Assembly (NCBI GenBank): GCA_936432065.2
Contig: OW386292.2
Coordinates: 127,779,639 to 127,843,638, forward strand
DNA length: 64,000 bases
Source: Rutpela maculata
Taxonomy: Eukaryota > Arthropoda > Insecta > Coleoptera > Cerambycidae
Direction of reading: 5' to 3'
This document shows, piece by piece, positions 1 through 14,100 of this stretch. How positions within the stretch are numbered: position 1 is the stretch's first letter; each line of letters opens with the position of its first letter. The position numbers and the translations under genes are program-made. Below the pieces are notes generated by a model that worked only from the letters and a program-made list of their open reading frames with translations, was not told where the DNA came from and ran no database searches.

Positions 1-41
1 ATGCGTTTTCATATAACGAGATACCAGAACAACGAATTGTT

Positions 42-1574
42 GTGAATATTGCAATAAACGATAATTCGGATATTTTTAATAGATACTCAAGTTTTCGACG
101 TCTGCAGGTAACTATAGGTTGGTGTTTGAGATTTATATCTAACTGTAAATTAAAAAGGGGAACGCGGCAACTTGGAGGAATATTGACTACCAGTGAATTA
201 CAACATTCAATGAAACTATTAATCAAAATAGCCCAACAGGAATGCTTTCCTCGCGAATATAACGATTTATTAAATAAAAGGCAACTTAGCACGAAAAGTA
301 GACTCCTCTCATTAAATCCATTTATGGGCGACAATTTATTACGAGTTGGAGGCCGTCTAGGACAAAGCAATTACGATTTTGACAAAAAACATCCGATTAT
401 CTTGCCGACTAAACACAAAATTACAAAACTAATCCTAAAAGAGGAACATATTCGATTACTACATTGTGGACCTACAATGTTACTTTCATCAATTAGGGAG
501 CGATTCTGGTCCATATCTGGACGTAACATTGCAAAAGGGGTAGTTCGCGATTGCGTAACGTGTTTTCGAGCGAATCCTAAATCTAATGATTATTTGATGG
601 GAGATTTACCTCAAGCACGTGTTCATCAATAATCGCCGTTTTACAATACGTCCGTGGACTACGCTGGTCCCTTTCTATTGAAAGATAGATACACGAGAGT
701 ACCTAAATTAATTAAAGGTTATGTATGTCTTTTCATATGCCTAGCCACGAAAGCGGTACATTTAGAAGCTGTGTCTGATCTCACCACAGAAGGTTTTATG
801 GCAAGCTTAAAACGATTCATCGGAAGACGCGGAAAACCATTAAATATTTATTCCGACAATGGAGGTAATTTTGTTGGTACAAGTGCGGAGTTGGAAAATG
901 TACAATCATTTTTAGAGAATGAAAACAAAAATATTTGCAAGGTTTTATTGAGAGAAGATATAACGTGGCATTTTATACCTGCTCGTTCTCCAAACTTCGG
1001 CGGAATATGGGAGGCTGGAATAAAAAGTGCCAAATTCCACTTAAAGAGGGTGATCGGAAATGCGCATTTAAATTTTGAAGACTTTACCACTGTATTAGTT
1101 CAAATAGAGTCAATTTTAAACTCTCGTCCTCTGTGCCCCCTTACATCCAATCCTGACAATTTAAATCCTTTAACCCCTGGCCACTTTCTAATTGGAAGGA
1201 GATTAACTGCCATACCTGAGCCAAGCTACGTACATATCAACGAAAACCGATTAAAACGATTTCAAAGGCTACAGCAAATCATACAGCACTTCTGGGCTCG
1301 GTGGCAAAAGGAATATGTGGGTGAGCTGCAGACCCGAGTTAAATGGAAGCAGAATGCAAAGAGTCTTCTTCGGGTCGGCTCTATTGTTCTTTTAAAGGAA
1401 GACAAGGTGCCGCCACTTCAATGGCATCTCGGCAGGATCACCGAGTTGCATCCAGGACGCGATGGCATCGTCAGAGTGGTGTCAGTGAAAGTGAATGACA
1501 GGGACGTTCTAAAAAGAGCAGTTACAAAAATTTGTGTTTTACCCGTTGAGCCAGAGACTGAAACTGGCACATAA
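42..1574 (+). pseudogene. BEL/Pao pol, integrase region (one in-frame stop)
   Basis: This is the C-terminal part of a BEL/Pao polyprotein, whose integrase inserts element cDNA into the chromosome. The first segment has the H2C2 zinc-binding module (EEHIRLLHC followed by CVTC). The second has the integrase core with the catalytic triad in DYAGPF, YSDNGGNF and FGGIWEAG. It ends in the LKRFQRLQQIIQHFW region typical of the DUF5641 domain of BEL/Pao. Segments 42-632 and 654-1574 share one reading frame and are separated only by a TAA at 630-632, so a single nonsense change breaks the protein. The true start is upstream of the window. Confidence 0.85.
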
Positions 1575-1728
1575 ATGTATTCTATTGTTTATTTTTTAAA
1601 TTTTTTATTTTTAAGGACATTCAATTTAATCAATCATTTAATATGCTATGTTTTTCGTTAATATTTTATTTGCTTTCAATGTTAGATTTCGAAAATGTTT
1701 TAGTAACATCTTTCAAGGCGGCCGGCAT

Positions 1729-1965
1729 GTTAAAGCACAAACTTCATTTAAATGTCGTACGCCGCTGGTAGCGCCCTTAACAAGGGCAACTCATTTTTAG
1801 GGCGTTAAGCGCCAGTGTATAAAGTACCCTCAACCATATAAGTTGTTAATATTAGTAGTAGTAGTTAAGTACATGTATATATTATTGTGCACGTTTAAAT
1901 AAATCGTTAAGAGTTATACAGTCCACTCAGTTTTTTTCTCAAAAGTTATCGACGAAGTTTAACTA
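1729..1965 (+). repeat. Probable 3' LTR of the BEL/Pao element
   Basis: It begins with TGTTAAAGC just after the purine/GC-rich motif and contains an AATAAA-like signal near 1900. The start is well placed. The end is a guess because the partner LTR lies outside the window. Confidence 0.55.
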
Positions 1966-1972
1966 CGATAAT

Positions 1973-3075
1973 TCAATTAAAAACAGTTATAACTTGTAAT
2001 ATGTGTTCAGATTTTGAGCGAAAATCCTCCCAAGAATCACCGCTAACGTGAATAACTCTATCGTAGGCATAAACAAAGATACTCACACTATCCGTATCAG
2101 TATTTATAAACAGATCATTAACGTTAATTATGAAAAGTACAGGGCCAAGAACTGTGCTTTGTGGTATACCACACGTTACCGTTGATTCACTGCTCCTTTC
2201 ATTATTTGTTACAACATATTGTTGTCTGTTACTGAGATAAGTTTTTATTAAGTTATAGGAACAGCCTCGGACCCCGTACATTTCTAATTTTTCCAGAAGC
2301 TTTACATGGCTGATAGTATCAAATGCCTTTGCTAGATCTAGAAAGATAGAAACTATCGGTATGCTTTTATTTACATCATTATATATTTTTGTTGTCAAGG
2401 CCATAATGCCTGGGTGCATTTATTTTGTCTGAATCCGAATTGATTATTTAAAAGGATATTGTATTCCTCAAAATAATTATACAATCGTGCGGTTATTGCT
2501 TTCTCAAAAATTTTTGCTATATTTGATATGAGAAAGATTGGACGGTAGTTTGGCATCTGATTACGATTGCCACCTTCATGTAATAGTTTAATAAAAGCAC
2601 ACTTTAATATTTGAGGAAACATTCCCGACATCATTGATATATTTATTAACTGAGTTAGTGGTTTCACTATATGTAGTAATATTATTTTTATGGTGGATGA
2701 TCGTATGCTTTCTATTCCTGGAGAGACATTATTACCTAGACTGTTAATGTAATTGGTGGTTTCTTGTTCAAATACCGGTTCTAAAAACAGTGAACGAGCA
2801 ACTCGTTTAATCTTGCTGTTAGTATTATTATTAGTTTTTGGTATATTTTTTTTGATGTTTAAGCCAACATTTAGAAAATGATTGTTGAAACATTCGACGA
2901 TTTCTTTATTTTTTGTTATAATACGATTCTCTTTTATAATTTCTTCAATTTTGTTATTATTGTTATTTTTATTTAGGTATTACTTCATTTGTGATTTTCC
3001 AGATTTTTTTTATTTATTATTTCTTAGTTTATTTTTATGGGCCATTTAAATGATTTTTGTATAATTTATAGTGTT
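1973..3075 (-). pseudogene. CR1-group non-LTR reverse transcriptase, degenerate
   Basis: On the minus strand the reverse transcriptase blocks appear in order: PNYRPIFLISNIAKIFEK, NQFGFR, FLDLAKAFDTISH, GIPQSTVLGPVLF, and YAYDR where YADD is expected. The frame shifts between NKCTQ and GIMALTTK at about 2405-2420. The linker before the polymerase (IVECFNNHFLNVG) is readable up to about 2900 and recognisable to about 3075. The catalytic YADD is lost, so it is inactive. It is 5' truncated and abuts the BEL LTR. Confidence 0.8.
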
Positions 3076-3302
3076 CTTTTAATTGAAGATTATTGTTTTT
3101 AACCTGCAATCTGATATACTAGCTCTGGTACTTGACCACAATAATACTGCACAAAAATCAATTACACCATATTAGAGTAAAATGTTAATCAATTAGTTAT
3201 TTGCAGTCGACCACAACAATTGCAGCTTCTATTCGTTATAACTTAGAACCATAACAATCTCGATACTGCACTTCAAAAAAAAAAAAAAAACAGAAAAGAC
3301 TT

Positions 3303-3313
3303 TTTATTTTATT
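3303..3313 (-). promoter_or_regulatory. Polyadenylation signal of the P450 gene
   Basis: Two overlapping AATAAA hexamers on the minus strand lie about 105-115 nt after the stop codon at 3417. They are followed by a T-rich stretch near 3277-3293, as expected for an insect 3' end. Confidence 0.55.
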
Positions 3314-3416
3314 TTTGTATTATAACATAAATTAACGACAGTTTATAGAGTACATAACAAAAAACTTAACATGTATTTGCTTATTAAGCAATAGTAATAC
3401 ACGCTTTACATGCCAT

Positions 3417-3580
3417 TCACGATTTTATAATATTTAACCAAACTCCTCCATCGACGCTAAGAACGAGTGATTTGGTACTCATTTTCAGTGGCACTTCAGT
3501 TTTCTTATTTAAAGTCACTTTGAAATTCCTCAAAATGCTGGTCAGTCCAATTTTTGTTTGCATCATACCAAACCTTTCTC
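3417..3580 (-). CDS. P450 exon 7 (C-terminus and stop)
   Basis: It follows a TTTTAG acceptor and begins GAGAAAGG, completing the split glycine of CIG to give CIGERFGMMQTK, the strongly conserved CYP6 L-helix. It encodes residues 460-512 and stops with TGA at 3419-3417. Confidence 0.92.
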
Positions 3581-6500
3581 CTAAAACACAACATTTTGAG
3601 ATTAAAAATACCCAAAATGTTAATATATTATTATTATTAAAAAAAAACTTCGCTAAAAAATTCGAAGCGGCGTACGTTCAGTTTCAGTCATTTTGTTTTC
3701 TAAAAAATTAGAATATTAGAAGAAATCCGTAGTGGGGAGCCACCATTCAAACAACCTAACAGTCCCAATAAATACTATCAGTATAAAATACGTAAAACAT
3801 ACGTTTCAATGGTTTAAAAATGATTTTGGTATAATAATTCTACGTTTATGATATACCACATTATGATTTTGCGATTTTATTACATTTATGATTTACTAAA
3901 TCTCCACTAGAGGTAGAAAATTTTGATTTGAAAGACGTTTTAAATAAACTGTCAATATAGGTACGTTATCAACAGTGTGCAATGCATTAATTATTTGTAT
4001 AAAATATGTTTATCATAAACCACTAATAAACGTATTTGCTTTAGTTTTATTTTGGTCATTATCTTTTATCTAAATTTTACTACAAGTTTTAATCTTTGGT
4101 TTAAAATACATAGTTCATTAGATATAATAGTCCAATTAACATCAGAATGTATAAAATGCGTGAAATATATTTCCAGTTTTTTAAAAATGATTTTAATATA
4201 ATAGCTAGAGAAAAAATTATACTCTTCGCCCGATTGTTGAACTTTTTATAAAACTATTGCACATTCTATAGAACACTCTTCGCAGTTTTCTTGTAAATAA
4301 TGTTAGTTTTCAATATTCTAATTTTATTATACCAACTTTGTTGGTGAAACACTCGTTAGTATTAAAAAATATATAAAAATAACGGAGCCCTTTACGGAGC
4401 AGAACCCGATCAGCATTATTTGAATGAATTCAAGAACAAATACTTCATTAAGTCAGTGGCAAAAAGTTGCATCGTTACCTCCTACTGAGTCTGCTGCACG
4501 ACAACACTCTTTTAGAACGTACTATCAAATTCAGCATTGGTACGGAAATACCAAAAGTCCTCAAGATTAGGATTGGATGAAGAAAAAATTGGTTTGATTC
4601 CTATTGCTACCAAAAACGAAGCTGCTCCACAGGAACTATTAAAAACAATAAGCTGCAAGTGTACAAGAGGCTGCAAAGCCGCATGTACTTGTTGAAAAGC
4701 TGGACTAAGATATTCCGTTATTTGTTCTGGATGTCAAGGACAATCCTGTAGAAATATCGAAATATATGTAGATGATTTAGATCAAGCCAAAGAAACCGAA
4801 GATAAGGTATTAGATTTTTTGGAACACGATAAACCTGCTGAATCTGCAAAGATGATGCAGACGATAATGATAACTCGCAGTTTTATTGAAGAAAGGGACC
4901 CTTTTGGACCTTTAACTTCAAAAAAATCCAAACTAATGTAATGCATTGGCGGTAGAGAATAAAAGAATTAGAAGTAAGTTAAACAAATAAACAAAAATTG
5001 GGTTAGGCCTATTGGGGACACCACTTAAAAAAAATGCGCCGAATCCTCTACCGCAAGGTGGAGTGGAAACGAGGGCATAATGGTAGTAACCACCGATAGT
5101 TGTAGAGATTTGTAATATCAAAATTGATAATAAATGTATTTACTTAAGCTACAAAAGTGAAAATTAAACGTAATAGCAAGTATTTCCACGATTTCGCGTG
5201 GAAATAGAGAAAAGTGTCGATATACAGAGCGAATACGATCGATGCTTGACTTCCCCCACACATAACTCCAAAAATATTAATGCTACGTAAAAATGTATTT
5301 GAAGCATTTCGATAGCGAATTTACTTATCTTTAAATTTGATAACCATTTTTTTTTTGGTAGGACCATTCAAATCGACATATTGGCAGAAAAATGATTTTT
5401 AAGCGATATTGCCCCAAAATTGGGATGTTCTGGAGGGCGGGCGAGGGGGGAAAATTAGTAGGTCTAAAAAAGGCCTATAATGAACTGGTTCCAACAGTAA
5501 AATCTTTTGCCTGATTTAAAACGATCTTAATCTACCTGACGATTGCCCTATAACAATTAGTTCACATCTCGATTTTTTCTTTTTTTAGTTCTAATTTGAC
5601 TTCACTATTGTATACCTCTCCTCATAATTACCTATGCAGACCCTTGGACCTCCTCCAAAAGGCAGATGTGAATTTTGTGGTCTTTCTTTTTTGTTCTCGT
5701 CACTGAATCGGTCTGGATCGAAAACTTTCGAATTTGGATAATATTCTTCATCGTATTGGAATGCTTCTATCGGAATCACTACTAGAGTACCTTTTTCTAA
5801 AAGGACATCTTCACCTGGAAGTTTGTAGTCCTCCTCCGCCATTCGAGTTATAAAGGGTACCGGAGGGTATTTTCTTAATGTTTCTGTTTTGGAAAGAAAG
5901 AAGTTATTAGAAATAAATACAAAGGATGAAAGCATTCAACAAGTGCGATAAGTGATAGTTTGCATCTGGAACTATTTTAGAACTGATTGGTTCATTCAAT
6001 ACAGGTTGTCCCATAAGTAATGGTACATAGAAGAATGGAAGATTCTTTGCGTAAATAGATTACTATTTAACCAAATTTACCTTAGTCCTAAAGTGGACAT
6101 TAACAGAGATACAGGGTGTCAAATTTAAATTTTGGTTTTGGTTTCTTTTTAAAATTTTTTTTAAAAAATTGAAATATTTTAACAAAATTTGGTGATTAGG
6201 GATTTTTTTAAGCGAAGGATTCAAATCTATTCATACTTTTGTTGTTATTTGTAGACGGCGCCACCTACGGTAGTTTTCAACCGTTTTCAAGATATTTGGT
6301 TTTAAAATATTCAATGCAACCAATTTAAATTATGATTTAGGGATGTTAAATTTTTCAAAGTAGGCTTTGATTAAAACAAAAACAATAAGAGACGCTTTCA
6401 AAATTAATATCTTTCAAACCTACTTGTTGTTTGTCAACGTTTTGTGTGTTGTTAAAAAATATCTAACAAAATTAAGTTTAAAATGCCAAGGCATAATTTA

Positions 6501-8136
6501 TTTTCAAACGAAGACATGCGCGATATGGTTTGCGTATACACGGAAGATAATTTTAATAGACGCAGAGCTCATCTTCGACATTTGTAAATTTATCCAAATA
6601 GGAGGCAGCCGGATTTTAAGTTATTTCATACTATTTACAGTCGATTGGGGGAAACTGGTTCCCTTCGACCCAAACGAGATACCGTGGGACGCTCAAAAAG
6701 TATTGCATCTTGAGCATAATTCTGTAATTTCAGCAAATCAATTTGGTTTTCGTCCCAAGTTATCGACAACGCAAGCAGTACGGAGAGTGGTTGATGACAT
6801 AGTTCGTGGCTTTGAGGAGGGAAAGCACACAGGAATCGCCTTGTGTGATCTCTCTAAAGCTTTTGACTGTGTTCCTCACGATCTGCTACTTGAGAAATTA
6901 ATACGTTATGGTATAAGAGGTTTGCCCCTATCTCTTTTCACGTCCTATTTAACAAATAGGAAGCTATTTGTCAGTGTTAATAATGTTAACTCAGATTTAA
7001 GTGATGTTAAACACGGCGTGCCTCAAGGATCTGTACTGGGGCCTATCCTATTCATATTATTTATCAACGATATTTGTCAATTTCTTCAGCCTTATAATTG
7101 TGTTCTCTTCGCAGACGATACAACATTGATTGCTTCAAATATGGATTGTACTTCTCTTAGTAATAACTTACAGCAAATTGAGGAAATTGCTGACAAATGG
7201 TTTACTACAAATCAACTAAAATTAAACAGTAATAAATCACAGAAACTTGTTGTATCGTCTAATCACAGCATCACACATGGAGAAAACGTTAAGCTGTTAG
7301 GCGTTACAATAGATGATAAACTGAATTGGTGTGGTCATGTTGACGTTCTAGGCAAATCACTTTCAAGTATAATTTTTTTATTACGCCAGTTGAGGTGTTA
7401 CACTACTTTCAACATATTTTGCACTATTTCATTCTCGCATTTGACATGCATCTTATGGGGAAATTCAAGTAATGCCATAAAAATATTTCGGCTCCAAAAA
7501 AAGAGCGGTTAGAACAATTGCTGGAATTAATAACAATAGCGAACACTGTCAGTCACTATTCTTAAAATTTGGCATAATGCCTTTACCATCTTTATATATA
7601 TATTTTTCCCTTATCGAAATACATAAAAACATTAGTAGTTTTGATACTCCTTCTGATATCCACAGTTACAGAACAAGATCTGCAGATTTACTAAGGAACC
7701 CTCGTTTTAGGCTAAAAAAAATCAGAAAACAATTCACTAAACCTTAATCTGTATAATAAACTACCACCTGAAGTTAAATTACTAAATTTAAACCCCTTTA
7801 AAAACGCTGTTAAAAGAATTATACTGAATCACTGTTTTCATTCAGTTAATGATTATTTAAAGTCATCACTTTAATAAATATTAATTTATAAGTATCTACA
7901 GTCAAGCATTTTATATTGATGTGGAGGAGACAGACTTACAGACTTTTATTATTATTATTATTTACTACTTATTACTTTTTTCTTATTTATTACTATATGA
8001 TAATCAATGTACTGTAAGATAGCTTTCGTTTTATATCGTACTGATTACAAAAATTTTATTTTTTTGTTATTATTGTTTTTGTCTAGTTGACTTGCTACAA
8101 ATGAATAAACATGTATATAATGTGGTTAAATAAACG

Positions 8137-8168
<32 letters not shown>

Positions 8169-11100
8169 TACTGTGGAACAGGCGGAGGAAATCTTGGTCC
8201 ATGTTGCAGAAAACCCAGAAATAAGTATGATGCGTATGGCTGCTGCTACTGGAGCAAGTAAGTCATCGATTTCAAGAATTTTTCATCAAGAAAAGCTTTA
8301 TCCGTACCATTTTACGCCTATTCAAAATCTGTCGGAGGCAGATCTTCCAGCCAGGTTACAGTTTGCTCGTTTCTGTCATGCCCAGCAAAACGGAGATCCA
8401 ATGTTTTTAAATAAAGTGTTGTTTATGAACGAAGCCACATTTAAACGTAGAGATATATTTAACTTCAGAAACAAACATGCGTGGGACATAGAAAGCCCGC
8501 ATTTAGTAGCCGAATTTAAAATAAACATTTGGTGTAGAATTTTAGATAAATATTTCTTTGGACCGTATGAGCTACCACCTAATTTAAACGGTGCATTATA
8601 CTTAAATTTTGTACAAACTTAATTCTAATTTTATTTTCTACAAACCATTACGTATAACGTTTAAACATTAACTTATGTGAGGTGGAATATTTGTAGAAAT
8701 GTCGAATTTTACCAAAAGTAAATCGTCAGCGGAAATCGTTGCCGAAGAATTTAATACACAAGATGGCAGATCGTTTAGAAAAGTTAAAAGAGAAGTGGAC
8801 TCAGGACTGATCCCCGAGCTACCCCACTTCTTATTCTACTCCATCGTGAATACGAATACTATGTTTGTTCAGTTGACTTTCCTAAAATTATTCGCTGCTC
8901 TCTGTCCACTAAATAGCTTTGAAACTAGTTTAATGCTACACTTCGTATGTCATAAAATTCTGACTTTACGCTTGTTTAAATTTTTTTGCGTAATATACTT
9001 TTAGTGGCAATTTTTCCATAAAAGTTTTTAAATGTACGCTACTGTAACGCCGGTTAGGATGCAACCTTGTGCGTTGCATCCCTACCGCTCGCCATCATTC
9101 ATATATATTGCAGTAATTTTCATGCCGTCTGTGGTAAAGATGTGCTTTTTGAACCAGTTGCGTAAATAATCTTAATGAATAGTAATCGACCATGCTTCTA
9201 AGTTTGTGACACGTACAAAGTAATAATAAATACTTACCATCTATGACTTGTCCTAAATATTTCATTTCACTAAGCGAATCGTATGTGATTTTGTTGTCGT
9301 GTTGTTCTAAAGTAGTGATCATTTCATGTCTCAATTTTTCCTGAACTTCAGGATGAGTGGCTAGTTCGAACAGAGCGAAAGACATAGTGGTGGAACTCGT
9401 CTCAAATCCGCCAAGGAAGAAAGCGAAACATTGTGCAGTAAGTTCATCCATAGTTAGCTTATTTCCATCACCTATAAATAACCGTTTCGACAATTTTGTA
9501 TAATTTATGTTTTTTAAGTTTTTCTTAAAAATGATTTGCATAATTTGATACATGCGACCTTGAAATTGGATTGTAAACTGGAGCATTTTCTATAATCCGT
9601 TAAATGGATCAAGAAGCAAATGATGGTAACAATTGGGTATTTGACATTTTTTCCTATTTTGTACCTCCTGACTGCGAAAATAATGGATGCCAAATTAAAT
9701 TCTTCCGGGAAGCTTGATATCAGTTGATAAATAATGTCTAATCTTTTACATAGGAGAAGTTATTAAAGTATGTAAAAAATGCAAGGGAGCAAATTTATAG
9801 GCCATAAGAAATACAGAAAAGGCGTACTCAAAAGTAAATTGAATCAACCACAGCCATGCAGTAAGGATAATTTCCTTTACTTGTTTACTTAAAAATTTTG
9901 TTTAAAAATCTTGTTTTTTCAGCACAGTAACTGGAGGTTTTAACTTCGGAATAATGTCATATGGGTATGAATTAGATTTCTTTCATTTTTGCCAATTTAA
10001 TAGTAAATGCAACCACAAAAAGTTTCTATATTATGTGGCTAATTTATAAGGGTTGGCACTTAAAAAAAACAAAAACATTGGAGCCAAAGAACAATCAAAT
10101 TTTGATAAGAAAATATTCTATTCAACTGTTCATATAAATTGATAGTCTTTAAGTATTAACGATTTAAACGCGATTTTAGCTTGAAAGAGAAAGTTTTCGT
10201 CAAATAACTCGAAAAGTATTACATTTAACAAAAAGGGAATTTAAATAGCAAACAAAATATAAACTTTGGTGAAGAGTGTTCTGACCGAAGTAAGATGTTT
10301 TTAAAGTACTGATTTAGATGAAAAATTTCATGAAATATTTGGGTATTTTCCAACACAAGATCATATTCGCATGCAATTTAATCCCGACCTGTTTTGCATG
10401 AGGTTTTGCAGGCACATGCATCAAGGTACAAACATGATTTAGTAACAATTTTTAAAGAGAATTGAAGAGGTAGTAATATATTACCGTTAAAGATTTCCCA
10501 GCCATTTTGTTCTGGATTGAGCAAGACTGAATCATAAACATTGACACTTTTCCATATAAAAGCTTGAGTGTAGGCAAGTACGATAACCGTAAATGACAAA
10601 ACATTACGAGTCTCATTGTTAAAATAGATTGAAGAAATTATACCACATAAACTAACTAATATATAATTAGCATTGTATTTCACATCATATCCTACCTTTG
10701 TTTCCATTTTGTTGTAGATCTTTATCGTTTTTCATATCAATAAGCAGCTGTAAGAAATCTTTCCTGCTATAATTGGTCTTCTCTCTATAGTTGACGGTGT
10801 CCTTTACGATTTTTGTGAAGAAATCGCTGACGTCCCTCGATACCACGCGCATTTTAAGCTTAAGCGCAATGTTAGGAAAACTTGAGGCGAACATATTCAG
10901 TAATGACGTAACACCGCCTGGTGAAAGGAACTTCGTCCCGTATCTTTTTATCGGTGTATTGGGATCTTTGAAGCTGTTGATTTCCAGTCCAAAAGCCACG
11001 GAACTAATTATGTCAGTGGTAAAACAAGCTAGAACACAAAATGGATAATGAAGCGACAATATCGGCGGTTCCTTTGATATTTTATGGCCCGGTTCTAATG

Positions 11101-14100
11101 GCATTCAACATGAGTCAAACACAATCTCTTACACTGAAAGAACTTTAAAGTTTGATGTACACTGAAAGTAATTCAATAAAATATGTTACTATACCACATA
11201 TTAAATATAATTAAATAATAGTTTATGTTTTAAACGCTATTAGTTTCTAAAAAAGGCTAAAAAACTTAAAAAAAAAAAACGTAAAACGCCCCTCATGTAT
11301 TAAATATCAAATATTTACATTCACATAATAATAGAATGTATTTTATAATATTTCATAATATTACAATTTATTCTATTTTAATATTTTTTTGTTATAATTT
11401 TAAAAATTAAACAAACATGTTTTTCAAAAAAGATTTTTATTTATAAATGTGACGAAATTTTAACTTTTATTTTTACTTTTTTATCGGTTTTAGTAGTTTT
11501 TAAATCCCGATTTGTGTATTTAATGGAAAAAAAATCTTCATTCTTATAAACTTTTTAACATATATTTGGGGAATTCTAAACATGGATGAATAAAATCTGT
11601 TGTACATTATGTTAAATAATATATTAGAAACTGCTCGTGCAGCACAAATTTCCTCAAATTCAGACTTAAATATATGTTCTAATTTGTATATAAAATTGAC
11701 AAATTCCTCTGGAGGTGATAGCAGGTTTCCGTAAATATTTTTTTCGGTGTTAAAACCTTTGAAATAAACTAATAAGTTAATAAGTTATCGCAAGAGTGAA
11801 CTTCAAGGGTTCTTTTCAAAAGATATCTGCAAACATAAATGAAAGCATTTTGCGTGGGGATATTTTCTTTCATATAGCTGTAATCAGGAAGAACAAGGGC
11901 TTTAGAAGGTTTCTCTTCTTCCTCTTCATTAATCATGTCAGTTATGTTGGTACATTTTATATCCATTAATAATAATTCATCTAAATCATCCTTGAAATCC
12001 ATGCGATCAGAATGAAAATAGTTTTGGCACATCAATTTACGGAATGCTCTTTGAAATTGTATACTACATTATTTCCACTTTGTTGTCTCATACTTCCAAA
12101 AAAAAATTCACTGCAATCAGTATTAAGCCTTCTGGTTTTCAAATACATAAAATCTAATTTTGAAAGCTTTTCCCACAGTTTCAAAACATACTATTTATGG
12201 TTACAATCCAACATTTGTGAAACTTAACTTTATTGGTTATATCTTTGTTATCTTTATTAAATATTTTTAGTTCTTTCAAATATGTGAGGGCTTTTATATA
12301 TATTTGAATTTCGCAAGGAAAATGAATTTAATAAATCAAAAAGGTTATTAAACATATTCAATGTTTAAATTGTGCCGATAGCATCTGCAGGAAGTGCATT
12401 CAAAGCCGAATTAGTGTTCATTCCACTGGTTACTGTATGGCTAAGAACTTGTGTAGCCAGATTTACCTTCATTTTTTCAAAATTCGAAGGACTTATATGG
12501 CAAGCTTACTAAGCTTGGGGGCACTTCTGTAAAAATGTGTTTTGTCTTGTTCATAAAAATATTTAATAAATGACCAAGATGTTTTTTTATCTTTGAAATG
12601 AAAAAATGCTTTGTAAATTATTTCTAGTGGCTTTAACCAAATGACATGGGTCAAAAATATAAACAAGTTTTTTACCTTCTACCTCAAATTCTACATTTTT
12701 TGTAGTGACTCCCAACAATTTTGCTATTTCGATGAAACTTGAGCCCATGTCACTTGCAATGCCCTCAACATATAAACCAATTTCAGATAATTTTGAAACA
12801 CATTTTGCGATAATAGGTTTAATATTATTTGCTTCAAGCTGTGATCCAACGAACCAATAAGCAATTGGATGTTTTCAGAGGGATATACAAGCTCGGTTCT
12901 TTGAGAAAAAATATTAGTACATAGTACATAGTTACATTTAGTACATAGTTACACACATAGTTACATACATAATTCTCTAGGGTTATATCAGACACCGCAA
13001 AATCATTCCCAGAAGGCACAAACGCATTTTTTTTCTTTGTGGTGTATTATTTATGAAAGTTCTTTGTTTATCGATTTTTACTTCTATTTATACATATGTT
13101 AAAATAAAATATATTTTAAATTTTACTTTTTTTACTTTACTCTTAAAAGAACCCTCCTTTCAAGTCTATTTTTAATAGCATTTACCTATATTTTTTTTTA
13201 ACAAAATTATCCGATTCGGGTGTATAATAAATTCTATATAGAAAAAATATTAAAATCTACACATTTTAAATGGAAGGATACAATTTTCCGATATATCACC
13301 ATACCAGAGGTTATATTGGGCACATTTAAAAAATAATAAAAAACATATTGCACACTTTAGTTTACTTTTTTTACATTCAAATGTACGCAATGTAAACACG
13401 TGAAACTGACAACTACACAACTTATTTGGCGCATGCGCATACGAAAACGGTACACGCGGGAAGTCTTGCTTCTCTGTGGTATAAGTTTTCTGACACAGGC
13501 CCACAAAAATGTGGTCTGTGCCTATCCTTTGTATTTTGAGCTGCTGAACACGAATCTGACCTTAGTTTTTTCTCAGCACGTCAGGTTTTTTGAATACCAG
13601 AAAATTGGATTGTAATATTGCTTACCCAGCTCATTTAAATCATATTCCAAAAGTGATTCAACTTTAAAACTTCAATAATATTGTGTTACTTCATTATTGA
13701 CCTCCTCAACCCCATGACCCTGGGAATCCGATGAAAATAGTGGGTAATCTTGATTAGGGAGTTAATGAGATTGTGAGCTCGGATCCTTGTGGTTGAGTGT
13801 CATGCATCCAAAACCTCATGACTCCATAACCTCAGCATCCCATAACCCCCTAACTCTGAAGATCCAACGGAAAAAATAGAGATTCTAAGTAGGGAGATTC
13901 GTGCCATTGTGACATTGGAATCTTGAAATCAAGCACCCTGTGCATGGTGCCGCAGCTCTTCAACGGCAATCCTTCTATCCTCACAAATCCACAATCCACA
14001 AATTTTCATTCAATGAAAAAATAGGAGGCTCTCGATTGAAGAATCAATTAAATTGTACCTTGTTACCTTGATACCAAGTAAGCCTATAGCTCTCCGGCAG

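Larger units (their letters stand above)
1..1965 (+). mobile_element. BEL/Pao LTR retrotransposon, 3' part
   Basis: The window opens inside a BEL/Pao-type retrotransposon. What remains is the integrase end of pol, a short 3' untranslated stretch and the 3' LTR. Gag, protease, reverse transcriptase and the 5' LTR lie outside the window or are lost. A motif reading AAGGCGGCCGGCA sits immediately before the LTR, where the polypurine tract is expected. The right limit is set by the start of an unrelated minus-strand reverse transcriptase and is approximate. Confidence 0.85.
6483..8622 (+). pseudogene. Mariner-like transposase, interrupted
   Basis: The N-terminal helix-turn-helix half begins MPRHNLFSNEDMRDMV at 6483 and continues through IYPNRRQPDFKLFH and RLGETGSLRPKRDTVG, with a TAA at 6585-6587. 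After the retroposon insertion it resumes at TVEQAEEILVHVAENPEIS and runs through the start of the catalytic domain (KVLFMNEATFKRRDIFN). The first catalytic aspartate, in the usual F-T-D-E context, is N here (FMNEATF). The protein therefore has a nonsense codon, an insertion, a lost catalytic residue and a missing C-terminus. Confidence 0.8.
6002..8640 (+). mobile_element. Mariner-like DNA transposon, split and 3' truncated
   Basis: The left end follows a TA and begins CAGGTTGTCCCATAAG, a form common for mariner-like terminal repeats. The transposase runs in two blocks, 6483 to about 6693 and about 8171-8622. I could not find a matching inverted end after 8622, so the right end is lost or eroded. 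It lies in intron 5 of the P450 gene, on the opposite strand. Confidence 0.7.

Noticed and set aside
848..1090. Minus-strand open frame
   Set aside because: Antisense of the integrase coding region with no motifs of its own.
3472..3711. Plus-strand open frame of 79 codons
   Set aside because: It overlaps P450 exon 7 on the other strand and its low-complexity tail runs into the intron.
10378..10707. Minus-strand frame after exon 4
   Set aside because: It begins inside exon 4 out of frame and continues into intron 4; no family match.
13400..13615. Plus-strand open frame in intron 3
   Set aside because: No motifs; opposite strand equally open; probably chance.
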